A stretch of DNA of 64,000 nt, taken from Undaria pinnatifida (lineage: Eukaryota; Sar; Phaeophyceae; Laminariales; Alariaceae). The notes under the pieces are model-generated. The model saw nothing but the letters and a program-made list of their open reading frames with translations. It made no database searches and was not told where the DNA came from. Below, piece after piece: positions 54,858 to 63,305 of the stretch. The stretch covers positions 15,286,073 to 15,350,072 of the forward strand of contig JABAKD010000027.1 in assembly GCA_012845835.1 (NCBI GenBank). Direction: 5' to 3'. Both the position numbers and the translations under genes were made by a program. The stretch's first letter is position 1. Each line of letters starts with the position of its first letter.

Positions 54858-54879
54858 GCGGGCGGCATTCGCCGCCCGC
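54858..54879. repeat. GC hairpin GCGGGCGGC-N4-GCCGCCCGC, second copy
   Basis: Same 9-bp stem as at 30625-30646, loop ATTC. It lies about 45 bases from the end of a T1 element. Confidence 0.9.
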
Positions 54880-54924
54880 TATGCCCGCCCAGGAAGGAAA
54901 ATACAACAAAAGGTATGGAGGCAG

Positions 54925-55198
54925 AGGTCCATCGTTGACTGTAGGTGCAAACTGGCGACATGAAGATGCCAAGAGGCCCGCTGCCAATCTCCACGAAAGC
55001 AACCCGGGCGCCACATGTATGAGTACACCGTATGCACCTGCTATCTTGCTGTAGTACTTGCGATGTACACATGTCTGTCTCGAAGTTTGTGACTACAGAG
55101 ATTGTGTCTCTCTATTAATAGGAAGTCCAATCGGTACGGACACTGGGTTTGCTGGATGTCGATGGGTGGGAAAAGCAGATCAATGAAACACACACAAC
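54925..55198 (+). mobile_element. T1 short retroelement, near-complete copy
   Basis: An inverted match of 56251-56530 over about 275 bases: GGTCCATCGTTGA, GGTGCAAACTGGCGACATG, ATGCCAAGAGG, CTCCACGA, TGTACACATGTCTGTCTCG, AAGTTTGTGACTACAGAG, TCGGTACGGACACTGGG, TTGCTGGATGTCGATGGGTG, GAAACACACACA. The final part parallels the LINE tail at 26178. Short length, no coding capacity and a LINE-like 3' end fit a SINE that borrows the LINE machinery. Confidence 0.65.
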
Positions 55199-56250
55199 AG
55201 CGTGGAGTATGTGGTTGAAGTGGCAGCAAGAATACGGCTGTCTTTGGTCACATCAGTCACACCTCTACATTCCAGACTAAAAACAGTACTAGGTACATTG
55301 CGTCTAGACGGCGGTCCATCACAGGGCTGAGTATCAGCGGTACTTGGAAAATACTCAAATTAGTTGTTGGTGGCTACATAGCGCATTATTCAATGAGCAA
55401 CGCCAGCGAAAAAGAAGAAGGGAAACATAAAAATACTCGCGTAATACATACATGGTGGCTCTCGGCAACAGCACTTGTTCTTGTGTTCTTTGCTTGCGTT
55501 GTCGCCCTCTGCTGCCTGGTCAACACGAACGTACTGCTACATATTATTTTGCTATTCTGTGCAAGGCCGATTGCAGGCTGTTCTGCTGTGCTTGCCGTGG
55601 GTAGATACTATGGCTGTCGGAGCTTGGTGTGTGTCTCCACTTCGTGGTGTGCGCAGAAGAAGCAGGTTATAACAAACAAAATAGCCAAAAAGAGGGAAAA
55701 AAACTGTCGAGAGATCGATCCAGAAAAAATGCTATCCCCATCGGCAATCAGGAGCTGAGCTCAGCGTGAGAGGCCAGAGAATTGCCGAGGGTGGCCTCCG
55801 AACGCATCAACTTTTTAGTGACTGAGTCGATAGGGTTAGGTACCCATGTATCATGATTGGGCACGACGGGCGACAACAAATGCACGAAGCATCGAACTTG
55901 CAAACACGTGCCCGCGTCTTCGCAGCCCACAATCGTGTGGCTGCTGCTGCTGCGTGCTGGGTGCCTCGCCTTCTACGTACTGCTTCCCACAGCAATGGGC
56001 TGCTGCGCGCGCGTGCTTCCTGCTCGACGTCAAGCTCATTGTCAATGCTCTTTGTTGTTGCTCCTTGGATATTGCGTTATGAAGCCACAACAACAAACCT
56101 GGATGTTTTCCACGTACCGATGACGCTCAACCCTGTGACGGACCGCCATCTGGACGTAATATAGTATTTTTAGTGTGGAATATCTTAAGGTGTGACTGAT
56201 GCAACCAAAAACAGCCGTATATTTGCTGACACTTCAACCACACTGTCGCA
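55199..56250. other. No recognisable gene between two inverted T1 copies
   Basis: A plus-strand frame (55393-55758, 121 codons) has a charged start (MSNASEKEEGKHKN) followed by a hydrophobic segment (ALVLVFFACVVALCCLVNTNVLLHIILLF), so a small membrane protein is conceivable, but no family is recognised. The remaining frames overlap one another on both strands. Confidence 0.35.
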
Positions 56251-56530
56251 TGTGTGTGTTATGTTAAACCGCTTTTTCCACCCATCGATGTCCAGCGCAC
56301 CCCCTGTCCGTGCCGATTCGTTATCCTAGAAAGACAAAAGAGAAGCTCTGTAGTCAAAACTTCGAGATATACATAAAACATCGCAATTACCACGGCAATA
56401 TACCAAGTACATACGGTATATACATGCATATGGCGTCGGGGCTGTTTTCCTGGATCATGGCGGTGGGGACCTTGGCATTTCCAAGTCGCCACTTTGCACC
56501 ACCTGCAATCAGCAATCAATCATGGACCTC
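56251..56530 (-). mobile_element. T1 short retroelement, inverted copy
   Basis: Reverse orientation of the 54925-55198 element: GTTAAACCGCTTTTTCCACC, ATCGATGTCCAGCGCACC, CTGTCCGTGCCGATTCG, CTCTGTAGTCA, ACTTCGAGA, TTGGCATTTCCAAGTCGCC, ATCATGGACCT. The two copies are separated by about 1.05 kb. Confidence 0.65.
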
Positions 56531-56602
56531 TGTCCGCTTCACATATCTATATATATAATGATTTGCGTTTTTGAGAGGACAAGGATTTGATCAGGAGCTT
56601 TT

Positions 56603-56762
56603 TTCGTCTCGGCCTCAGTATGGGATTCTCGAAATTGGGTCAAATCGCTTCGTTCGAGCGCAGTCTTCGGGGGGCGGCTCCAACGCCCCTCGCCCTGCCT
56701 TATCCGTTCCGCACCTGACCGGGATCGGGTACGGGGGCTGAGTGAGACAAGCGAGAAGTTGC
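56603..56762 (+). mobile_element. Second tRNA-headed SINE family (S2), copy 1
   Basis: A tRNA-like head has an A-box-like CTCGGCCTCAGTATGGGA and a B-box-like TCGTTCGAGCG, spaced about as in a tRNA. The body GGGGCGGCTCCAACGCCCCTC, CTTATCCGTTCC and GAGACAAGCGAGA recurs at 58440-58556. The GGGGCG..CGCCCC part is itself a hairpin. Confidence 0.6.
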
Positions 56763-57914
56763 TCTAATGTTGTATGATAGGGTCAGCTCACGCTTTCACT
56801 ACAGTGGGATCCGAAGGGTGCGCCAGCTAGCGTTGGGTTGCGAAAGCAACTGAGTTAAATCGATACACGACGCGTATGAAAATACGTGGAAGTGTGGTGA
56901 GCTTAAGCTTTATTTTTCCCCATCCGCCGGAGGAAAAAAAAAAAAAAAGTATCCTTACGAGGTACTCTCGACCCTTCGGATGTATCTTGCCGTCTACAGA
57001 GCGTGACAATTTCCAAAATTGACATAATTTCCAAACGGTAGTTGCCAAAGTTTTGTATTTTAGGGTGGCACTCTCGAGCTTGAACGAATAAAACACGGGA
57101 AAACATTTTTTAAATGGCATCATTTGCCATTTGACATCATTTGCAAATTTTTTTCATGGCACGCGTTTTATACCAGGATGTACTCAGCTACGATAGGATA
57201 TAATTTCGGGTGAATACGCACATGAAGAAATAATATGTGTGTTACCGATATCTTCACATTTTAGACACATCAAAACTCCGCGTACGCTGATATTTAGGTA
57301 TTTTTTATTCTATATCGCGATATTATTTGTGTGGCCACTTTGTGCTGTCTAAAACTGAGTATGGCGTTTTTTCCACACGCATCAAGGGTCCGAAACTCGA
57401 GACAAGAAGAAGCAAGGTTACTTGCCCCGTCCCGTCCGAGACCCAGAGCAGCGTAGGGCACCAGCTGCCAGGAGTTGGAGACGAGGCATACACAGCATGG
57501 GCCAGATAACGTTGCCTGGACCAACAATTGCCCGCCACAGTATAAACGCGCGGAAGCCGCGATGGGTCGTGCTTTGGGTTGCTTTACGTGGTTACCGTTG
57601 AGGTAGCTTGGGGATATGCACACAATCTAAAAGCGATCGATGCCGAGGAACAAACGCAGGCAAGGAGGTTGACACAACAGAGGAATACATGACTGCTCTG
57701 AATCCTGGATACGTAAATCGCTTTAATTCGTCCTTTTATATTGCGTTTGGTGCTGCTCAAGTGTTTCGCATCTTCATTTTCACCGTTCTTGCTTTGCACG
57801 TGAACCTGACATAGGCTCAAAATCGTTGTTTTGTGCGACCTATTGTGCAACCAACTGGTCAAATTACGACCGCGAAAATAATTGCGAGCTTAGATAGGCT
57901 TTGACCCAATAGGT
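56763..57914. other. No recognisable gene
   Basis: Overlapping frames on both strands near 57290-57860 lack recognised domains. AT-rich 57120-57320. Confidence 0.4.
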
Positions 57915-57919
57915 GGATG

Positions 57920-58140
57920 AAGTCGGGATTCTTGTTTGATATTCTGGAGCGTGCGCGCTGGAGACATTACGAACGGCTATGATAGTGCTCTCCTGTGAGT
58001 ACTACTACTGTAACAGTACGTGGCGAGGGGAGAACCCCGGAGACCCCTGTTACGAAGTCGGTGAGAATCAACAATTCAAGAGCTCGAAAACATATATTTT
58101 GTTGGTTATATCGCACAACCCACTGAGCTAGGTAGTCACT
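57920..58140 (+). repeat. Repeat family R7, copy 1 (ends in tRNA-like inverted motif)
   Basis: Shares GCGTGCGCG, TATGATAGT..GCTC, TGAGTACTACTAC, GGCGAGGGGAGA, CATATATTTTGTTGGTTATAT, and CCCACTGAGCTA with 58200-58435. Immediately after it come the palindromic TAGTCACGTGACTA and an oppositely oriented CAGTGGGTAGTG. Confidence 0.7.
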
Positions 58141-58206
58141 ACTTAGTCACGTGACTAAGAAACCCAGTGGGTAGTGCTACGTGTTATGAGTTCGATTCTC
58201 GCCGAC
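58141..58206 (+). other. tRNA-like pol III promoter remnant
   Basis: CAGTGGGTAGTGCTACGTG (A-box-like) followed about 40 bases on by GAGTTCGATTCTCGCC (B-box-like). The stems do not fold into a full cloverleaf. It looks like the head of a SINE-type element and not a functional tRNA. Confidence 0.5.
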
Positions 58207-58435
58207 TTCATATTTGTCATTTTCCAAGCGTGCGCGATGAAGACAGTATGAATGATTATTATGATAGTTTGCTCCTGAGTACTACTACGGTAGTCAGTGG
58301 TGAGGGGAGAGCCCGGAGGTCGGTAATAATCAGTTTACAAAGTCGACAACATATATTTTGTTGGTTATATAGCACTACCCACTGAGCTACTGAGTCAAGT
58401 GATTACGTATTAGCTCAGTGGGTAGTGATATCTGA
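58200..58435 (+). repeat. Repeat family R7, copy 2, ending in a 17-bp inverted repeat
   Basis: Ends with CACTACCCACTGAGCTA (58373-58389) and its exact reverse complement TAGCTCAGTGGGTAGTG (58411-58427), separated by 21 bases. The reverse-complement arm is a canonical tRNA D-arm/A-box sequence and starts the S2 SINE copy that follows. Confidence 0.75.
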
Positions 58436-58556
58436 TTTCTCGGTCAAATCACTTTGTTCGAGGGGCGGCTCCAACGCCCCTCGTCCTTCCTTATCCGTTC
58501 CCTACTTGGTCGTGAACGCGTACCACGGGGGGTAAGAGACACAAGCGAGAGTTGAT
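58404..58556 (+). mobile_element. Second tRNA-headed SINE family (S2), copy 2
   Basis: The head TTAGCTCAGTGGGTAGTG is a perfect A-box region, with TTTGTTCGAGGGG as a B box about 45 bases later. The body matches 56603-56762: GGGGCGGCTCCAACGCCCCTCG, TTATCCGTTCC, GAGACACAAGCGAGA. A tRNA gene is excluded because the sequence after the B box runs into the SINE body instead of an acceptor stem. Confidence 0.65.
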
Positions 58557-58869
58557 TGGCGCCGACTTTAGATTTTGGAATCTCGGTAGATATTTTTCCG
58601 AGGACCGGTCAACGCGTGGCGTGCTAATCGATGACACAGCAGTAAATAACCTACTTCGTATAATAATAGTCGATGATATACCTGGTACGCTGTTTTCAAA
58701 TCCGAGCTACAAGAGCAGCACAGTAGATAACGTAGCCTGACACCACTGCACAGGCGACGCCTATCTGGGTAACGCCGGCGTCAATCGTCGTAATAGCACA
58801 CGATTTCGGGGGGAATGTAATCTCTATGCAAAGATACCTTTTTTTTAATGTTAATTGTCAGCCGGTTGC

Positions 58870-59206
58870 CCCGGTATTCTAGTGGCTACCCTCGAATACT
58901 ACGTCGAATACTACTACTAGCGTTGGTCCTTGACATGTTGAGTTCGATTCACACCGTGATGAGACTTGACTTTATTTGCAAAACTGCAAAAACAAAGGAT
59001 CAACTGCTGAGAGCGCCTAGCAGCGTGGGTAGGTAAAAATCTTGTAAACTTCGACGCGAGTCGACGAGGGAAGGAAATGCTGAATTATTCTCGCGATCAA
59101 AACGAAGGCACGTATCGTAGTGAGGAGGGGGGAGGAGGGCCCGTTATGTGACCCCGGATCTGAGTTACTACTGGGAGGGAGCGCGAGAGTGGTGCGAGGA
59201 TAATAC
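58870..59206 (+). mobile_element. tRNA-headed SINE, copy 4
   Basis: Close match of 10079-10385. The head includes TATTCTAGTGGCTACCCTCG and GAGTTCGATTCACACC. An extra ~30 bases made of CGAATACTA repeats lie between the A and B boxes, so this copy's promoter spacing is broken. The body runs from AGAGCGCCTAGCAGCGTGGG to GAGAGTGGTGCGAGGATAATA. Confidence 0.8.
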
Positions 59207-59556
59207 ATGGGAAGAAGAAAGAAAAAAAAAGTTGCAAAGGCATGATTACCACAGCATCCCTGTCATTTTCGAGGGATTTCAAAAAAAAAAAATCCATTCT
59301 TCTCCACGCAAAGATTTTTACTTTTTTTTTTTAGTTTCTTTTTTTGGTGCAGCAGTACATATCCTGAAGGAAGATGCTAGAGTGTCTGCGCCGAATGTTT
59401 TCTTACGTTGGATTTCCGTTGGAAAGAAATCATAGCTGAAGACCTTCTACTATGCGCAAAGTCCGAAACGAAAAAATACTAAATAAATACAAGAATCGGG
59501 CGGGGCCCTCCATAATAGTTGCGCAAAAAGGACGCGACTAAGAGAAGAGAAAGGTA

Positions 59557-59928
59557 ATGGACGGTACCAAGAGGTTGAGGTGCTACATGTATTTGAAACT
59601 TGTCATTGGAAATTGTGGGTTTTGTCGGGAGTGGTATTGCGCACAGGCATATGTGGGGGTAGGTGTTGGTGCACTGCATAGAGGAACTGAAAAGACGAAA
59701 CGAAACGCAAATAAGGAGGTTGTGTATAGTAGGGAGAAGTGTGGTGTTGTGGATAGGCGAGAAATAGACGGGAAGAAAATGGAAAGAAAATTGCGGTGGA
59801 AAAAAAGAAGTAAACCGTGGATGAAATGTACAATATGTAAGGAAAGTTCAATTAGCAAAGGTAGTAGCCAGACCTTAGCTGAATCTAGAGAAGGATTCGG
59901 GCGGCATGACATGCGCCGCCAGCGCTGA
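59557..59928 (+). CDS. Hypothetical 123-codon frame, uncertain
   Basis: A basic, lysine/arginine-rich translation beginning MDGTKRLRCYMYLKLV, with two CxxC pairs (CGFC near residues 20-23 and CTIC near residues 91-94) that could bind a metal. No family was recognised, and the opposite strand is also open and Phe/Ser-rich. It might be a fragment of a mobile-element protein. Start codon chosen as the first ATG of the frame. Confidence 0.2.
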   Translation: MDGTKRLRCYMYLKLVIGNCGFCREWYCAQAYVGVGVGALHRGTEKTKRNANKEVVYSREKCGVVDRREIDGKKMERKLRWKKRSKPWMKCTICKESSISKGSSQTLAESREGFGRHDMRRQR

Positions 59929-59995
59929 AGGATGGGAGACAATTCCGTTTGATTATCAAGTGGAAAAATTCTACCGCAACTGAAGGAAAAACACA

Positions 59996-60436
59996 CGTCA
60001 ATTAGAGCAGTCAGACCAAGTCCCTTACACTAAGGTACGCGAGAAAATGCAAAACCCACGCCGGAACTCAGACCATTAATATATTATAGCAACAGCAGCA
60101 GCAGCAGCGGCAGGGGCAGAAGCGGCCGATGGCCCATCGAGGAATTGCGGCACATCAGCAGTAGTGTCTACAGCAGCCGTCTGGCAAGGGGGAGGGGGCA
60201 CACACACTGGCTCGACGAGCTCAAGACCACAGGCAACCGATTTTTCATCTCTAGAAACGTACTCACAGGAGACACCAACAGCGGCAGCAGCAGCACCAGC
60301 ACCAGCACAGCAGCTACACGACACAAAAAAAACATGATTTTATAAAAAATGTGAACAACGTCAGCTGTGAGTACGACCGATTGAATGGTTGAAACTCAAC
60401 TTTGCAAGCTGCGTGGTACATGGTTATAAAAAAAAC
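59996..60436 (+). repeat. Repeat family R8, copy 1 (CAG-rich core)
   Basis: Begins with GTCAATTAGAGCAGTCAGAC and AAAATGCAAAACCCACGCCGG (also at 61071-61216). It continues through a CAG/GCA core, CGATGGCCCATCGAGGAATT, GTCTGGCAAGGGGGAGGGGG, TCTAGAAACGTACTCACAGG and AGCTGTGAGTACGACCGATT to CAAGCTGCGTGG. The part from 60087 matches 62804-63143 closely. The last 75 bases also exist as a separate motif family at 33120, 33594, 42582 and 44508. Confidence 0.8.
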
Positions 60437-60640
60437 ACAAACAAGGCAGAAAACAATACTAAAAAGCTGCAGAGATCCACAGAGACATCTGGCTATCTAC
60501 GCAGCTATGGCATGCAAAGGAACCTATAGGGTTCAGTATGGGAGAAATCCACGCACGGCATAGATCAGCACAAAAAACACAGCACACTTCAGGAACAGGC
60601 AAAGAAGAGAGTGAGAGCAGCACCAGCAGCAGCAACACAC

Positions 60641-60872
60641 AGCAGCAGCAGCAGCGGCGGCGGCGGGCGCAGAGGCGGGCGATAGCTCAGCAAGGAATTA
60701 CGGCACAGCAGCTGTAGTGTCTACAGCAGCGGCCATCCGGCAGGAGGAGGAGCACACACAGCACTGGCACTGGCTAGGTGAGGTTATGACCACAGAAAGC
60801 CGATTGTTGTTTTTTAGAAACGGACGCAGTAGTCACCACCATCAGCAGCAGCAGCAGCAGCAGCAGCAGCGG
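60641..60872 (+). repeat. Repeat family R8, copy 2 (partial) with CAG microsatellite
   Basis: Shares CAGCAGCAGCGGCGG, CAGCAAGGAATTACGGCACAG, TGTAGTGTCTACAGCAGC, CATCCGGCAGGAGG and TTTTTAGAAACG with copies 1 and 3. A (CAG)n run ends it (about 60841-60872). Translations across it are polyglutamine/histidine or leucine runs and not credible genes. Confidence 0.75.
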
Positions 60873-61070
60873 CACTACCACAGCAGTACAACAGCAGTGG
60901 AGCAGTACGTACCGACCAATCCACAACGGTAGTACAGCAATACGGCAGGAGTTGGGTGGGAGTTGCACTTTCTTACGATTCTCCACCTTCCGGGGGAGAG
61001 CGCGATTTGTCCCCGGGAGAGGCTTTTCATGCCCACCGCTCATGGAGTTGGGACTCGTCAAAAAAGCAAA

Positions 61071-61216
61071 ACGTCAATTAGAGCAGTCAGACCAAGTCCC
61101 TGCCACTAAGTACGCTAAAATGCAAAACCCCCGCCGGAAGTCAGACCAAGTCCCTGACACTAAGTACGCTAAAAATGCAAAACCCATGCCGGAAGTTAGA
61201 CCATTCATCTAGTATA
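61071..61216 (+). repeat. R8 5' block with a 55-bp internal duplication
   Basis: GTCAGACCAAGTCCCTG, CACTAAGTACGCTAAAA, TGCAAAACCC and GCCGGAAGT occur twice in tandem. The single-copy form is at 59996-60085. Confidence 0.85.
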
Positions 61217-61689
61217 CAAGGTTCCCCTCCGGGAAGTGCCTAGGAGAGTGGCGCAAAGACACATTATCATCACTACCGGACGCGATGATCATTGCCTTTG
61301 TACATACAAAAAAAAAAAGTTGCCCGGAAAAATAATGATCTCGCATTTTACCCGCAGTACTTCTTCTTGGGTGTACTTAATAGCAGCAGTACTTTTAGCA
61401 CTTCTTGGGTACTCGATATAGACGTGCCCACGACCGATCTATTGTTGAAAAAATACACACAAAACCACTTGACAACACACAAAACGTTTACACCCGTATG
61501 TATGATATGTACGTATGGTTTCGAGAAGAGCGTCACACTTCGAACTGCAGCTTATGTAGGACCGCCAGGGAGCGAGAAGGGGCACGTGTGGCGTGGGATG
61601 CGGCTTACTGTAGAATATTAAGCAAATAGCACGTATTGAGAACGAGGGAGCAAGAGGACAATACGTTACAGGCTATGACAAAAGCAACT

Positions 61690-62170
61690 TGCCGCCGTAA
61701 AGAGAGGATATGGCACGCGCACATGGTCCTTTCTGTAGCGTTTTGCTCTCCGCATGTTGCCTGCTGTCTATCATCTGCGACATTCGCAAAAAAAACAGAC
61801 CTCGTTGAATAACTGCCTCTGTGGACGTAAATGTATAAGGATGGGTTGGTTGGTATCTACATTATTACTATTGCAAAGGTCCCTATGTTTCTGCATCGAT
61901 GGACACGCGCACCCAGAACGGCAGCACGGCGAAAACGTGTGGTATGGTGGGGTGACCAATAAGGTCAGGCTCCGACACGAGCAACTCGCCGCAGCATAGC
62001 GAGGACACACCACGCGCACGTAAATGGTGTTGCCTACCGCTGGTGTTGTGCGGCAGGGTTGTAGCGTTGTGCTCTCCGCATGTTGTCTGCTGTCTGTCAT
62101 CTGCGATCTCATATAAATGGTGTTGCCTGCCGCTGCTTCTGTGCGGCAGAGTAGCGTTGTGCTCTCTTGG
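61690..62170. repeat. Diverged tandem/segmental repeats of ~100 bp
   Basis: Three units share TAGCGTTGTGCTCTCCGCATG, TGTCTGCTGTCT.TCATCTGCG and CGCGCACATGG/CGCGCACGTAAATGG (about 61706-61790, 62015-62110 and 62110-62165). In between, ATAAATGGTGTTGCCTRCCGCT repeats. No gene recognised. Confidence 0.7.
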
Positions 62171-62803
62171 TTTGGTACGATAGTATACACGAATCACACC
62201 AACATGAACATAAATATAAGGACCATTCGAGTACTAATGTGATATTCAAACGATCCTTACACTTTACGCCGGCATGCCATTCGACACTTGACAGAAGCAG
62301 CAGAAGCAGCAGCAGCGAGAGGTAGTGGCGTATAGGCGGGTAGAGCATCGCAGGCTCCGATCAAAGCAATCAGCTGCTACAACAGCAGCCACATACGCAC
62401 AGAGTTGCAGGCTGCTGCTGCTAGGCGTCTGGACTGCTCCTGGGCGGCAATATCGTAGCGTGGTGCTCTGTGCAACAATAGGGAAATGTACGTGTATCAT
62501 TTTACGAGCAGAAAAACCCGGTTTGCATCCAAATCTTACGTGCGCACACGAGGATAGGGGATGCGGGAACACCATCCCCGGGGATATTGCGGAAACCCGG
62601 GGATTTGCCTTATCCGTGCCCAAGGCAAAAACAGTTTAAAAGGCTTGCCACGCGCGACGCACTGCACGGATCGCGCCCAAACCTCCGGCAACATGACCCC
62701 AACGGTCAAATTGTGCCCGCGCCCCCTAACGTTTCGGAAAAAGGTGCGAGCACGAATAGATGTTTCCGAAGAAAAAAAAAATGAAAATTATACGTATACA
62801 TAT
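62171..62803. other. No recognisable gene
   Basis: AGCAGC microsatellite at 62285-62313. A plus-strand frame (62325-62639) has no recognised domain. Confidence 0.4.
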
Positions 62804-63143
62804 ATAGCGGCAGCAGCGGCGGGGGCAGGGGCAGAGACAGCCGATGGCCCATCGAGGAATTGCGGCACAGCAGCAGTAGTGTCTAAAGCAGCAGCCGTCT
62901 GGCAAGGGGGAGGGGGCACACACGCTGGCTCGGCCAGCTCAAGACCACAGACACTCCATTTTTTATTTCTAGAAACGTACTCACAGGAGACACCAACAGC
63001 GGCAACAGCAGCAGCACAGCATTACACTACACAAAAAAAGGATGATTTTCTAAATTAAGAGAAAAATGTCATCTGTGAGTACGACCGATTGAATGGTTAA
63101 AACTCAACTTTGCAAGCTGCGTGGCACATGGATATAAAAAAAT
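62804..63143 (+). repeat. Repeat family R8, copy 3
   Basis: Matches 60087-60436 over about 340 bases with scattered substitutions: ATGGCCCATCGAGGAATTGC, GCAAGGGGGAGGGGGCACAC, GAAACGTACTCACAGGAGAC, CTGTGAGTACGACCGATTGA and TTGCAAGCTGCGTGG. It lies in the same orientation, about 2.7 kb from copy 1. Confidence 0.85.
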
Positions 63144-63189
63144 ACCAAAAAATATGGAACCTGGTCTCTCACGGGGGCCCGGAGTCGAA

Positions 63190-63305
63190 GTGGTGAGGGT
63201 GGTCCCGGAGGTCTGGTACTCGTCGCGGATGGTCGGTAGTCGGAGCGGAGAGGTCGTCGCAGAGCTGAAGTCGAAGCGGAGAGGGCGTCGCGGTGCTGAG
63301 GTCCC
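63190..63305. repeat. Short GC-rich tandem repeats (about 32 bp)
   Basis: AGTCGGAGCGGAGAGGTCGT and AGTCGAAGCGGAGAGGGCGT start neighbouring units (about 63238 and 63270), each followed by CGC..GCTGA. An earlier AGTCGAAGTGGTGAGGGTGG at 63183 may be a third. Confidence 0.75.

Noticed and set aside
57290-57625. Missing N-terminal exon of the M20 gene
   Set aside because: The minus-strand frame shows no GSHxD-like zinc-ligand motif and no fitting donor.
58404-58470. A tRNA gene with TAGCTCAGTGGGTAG
   Set aside because: No acceptor stem closes after the B box; it runs into the repeated S2 body.
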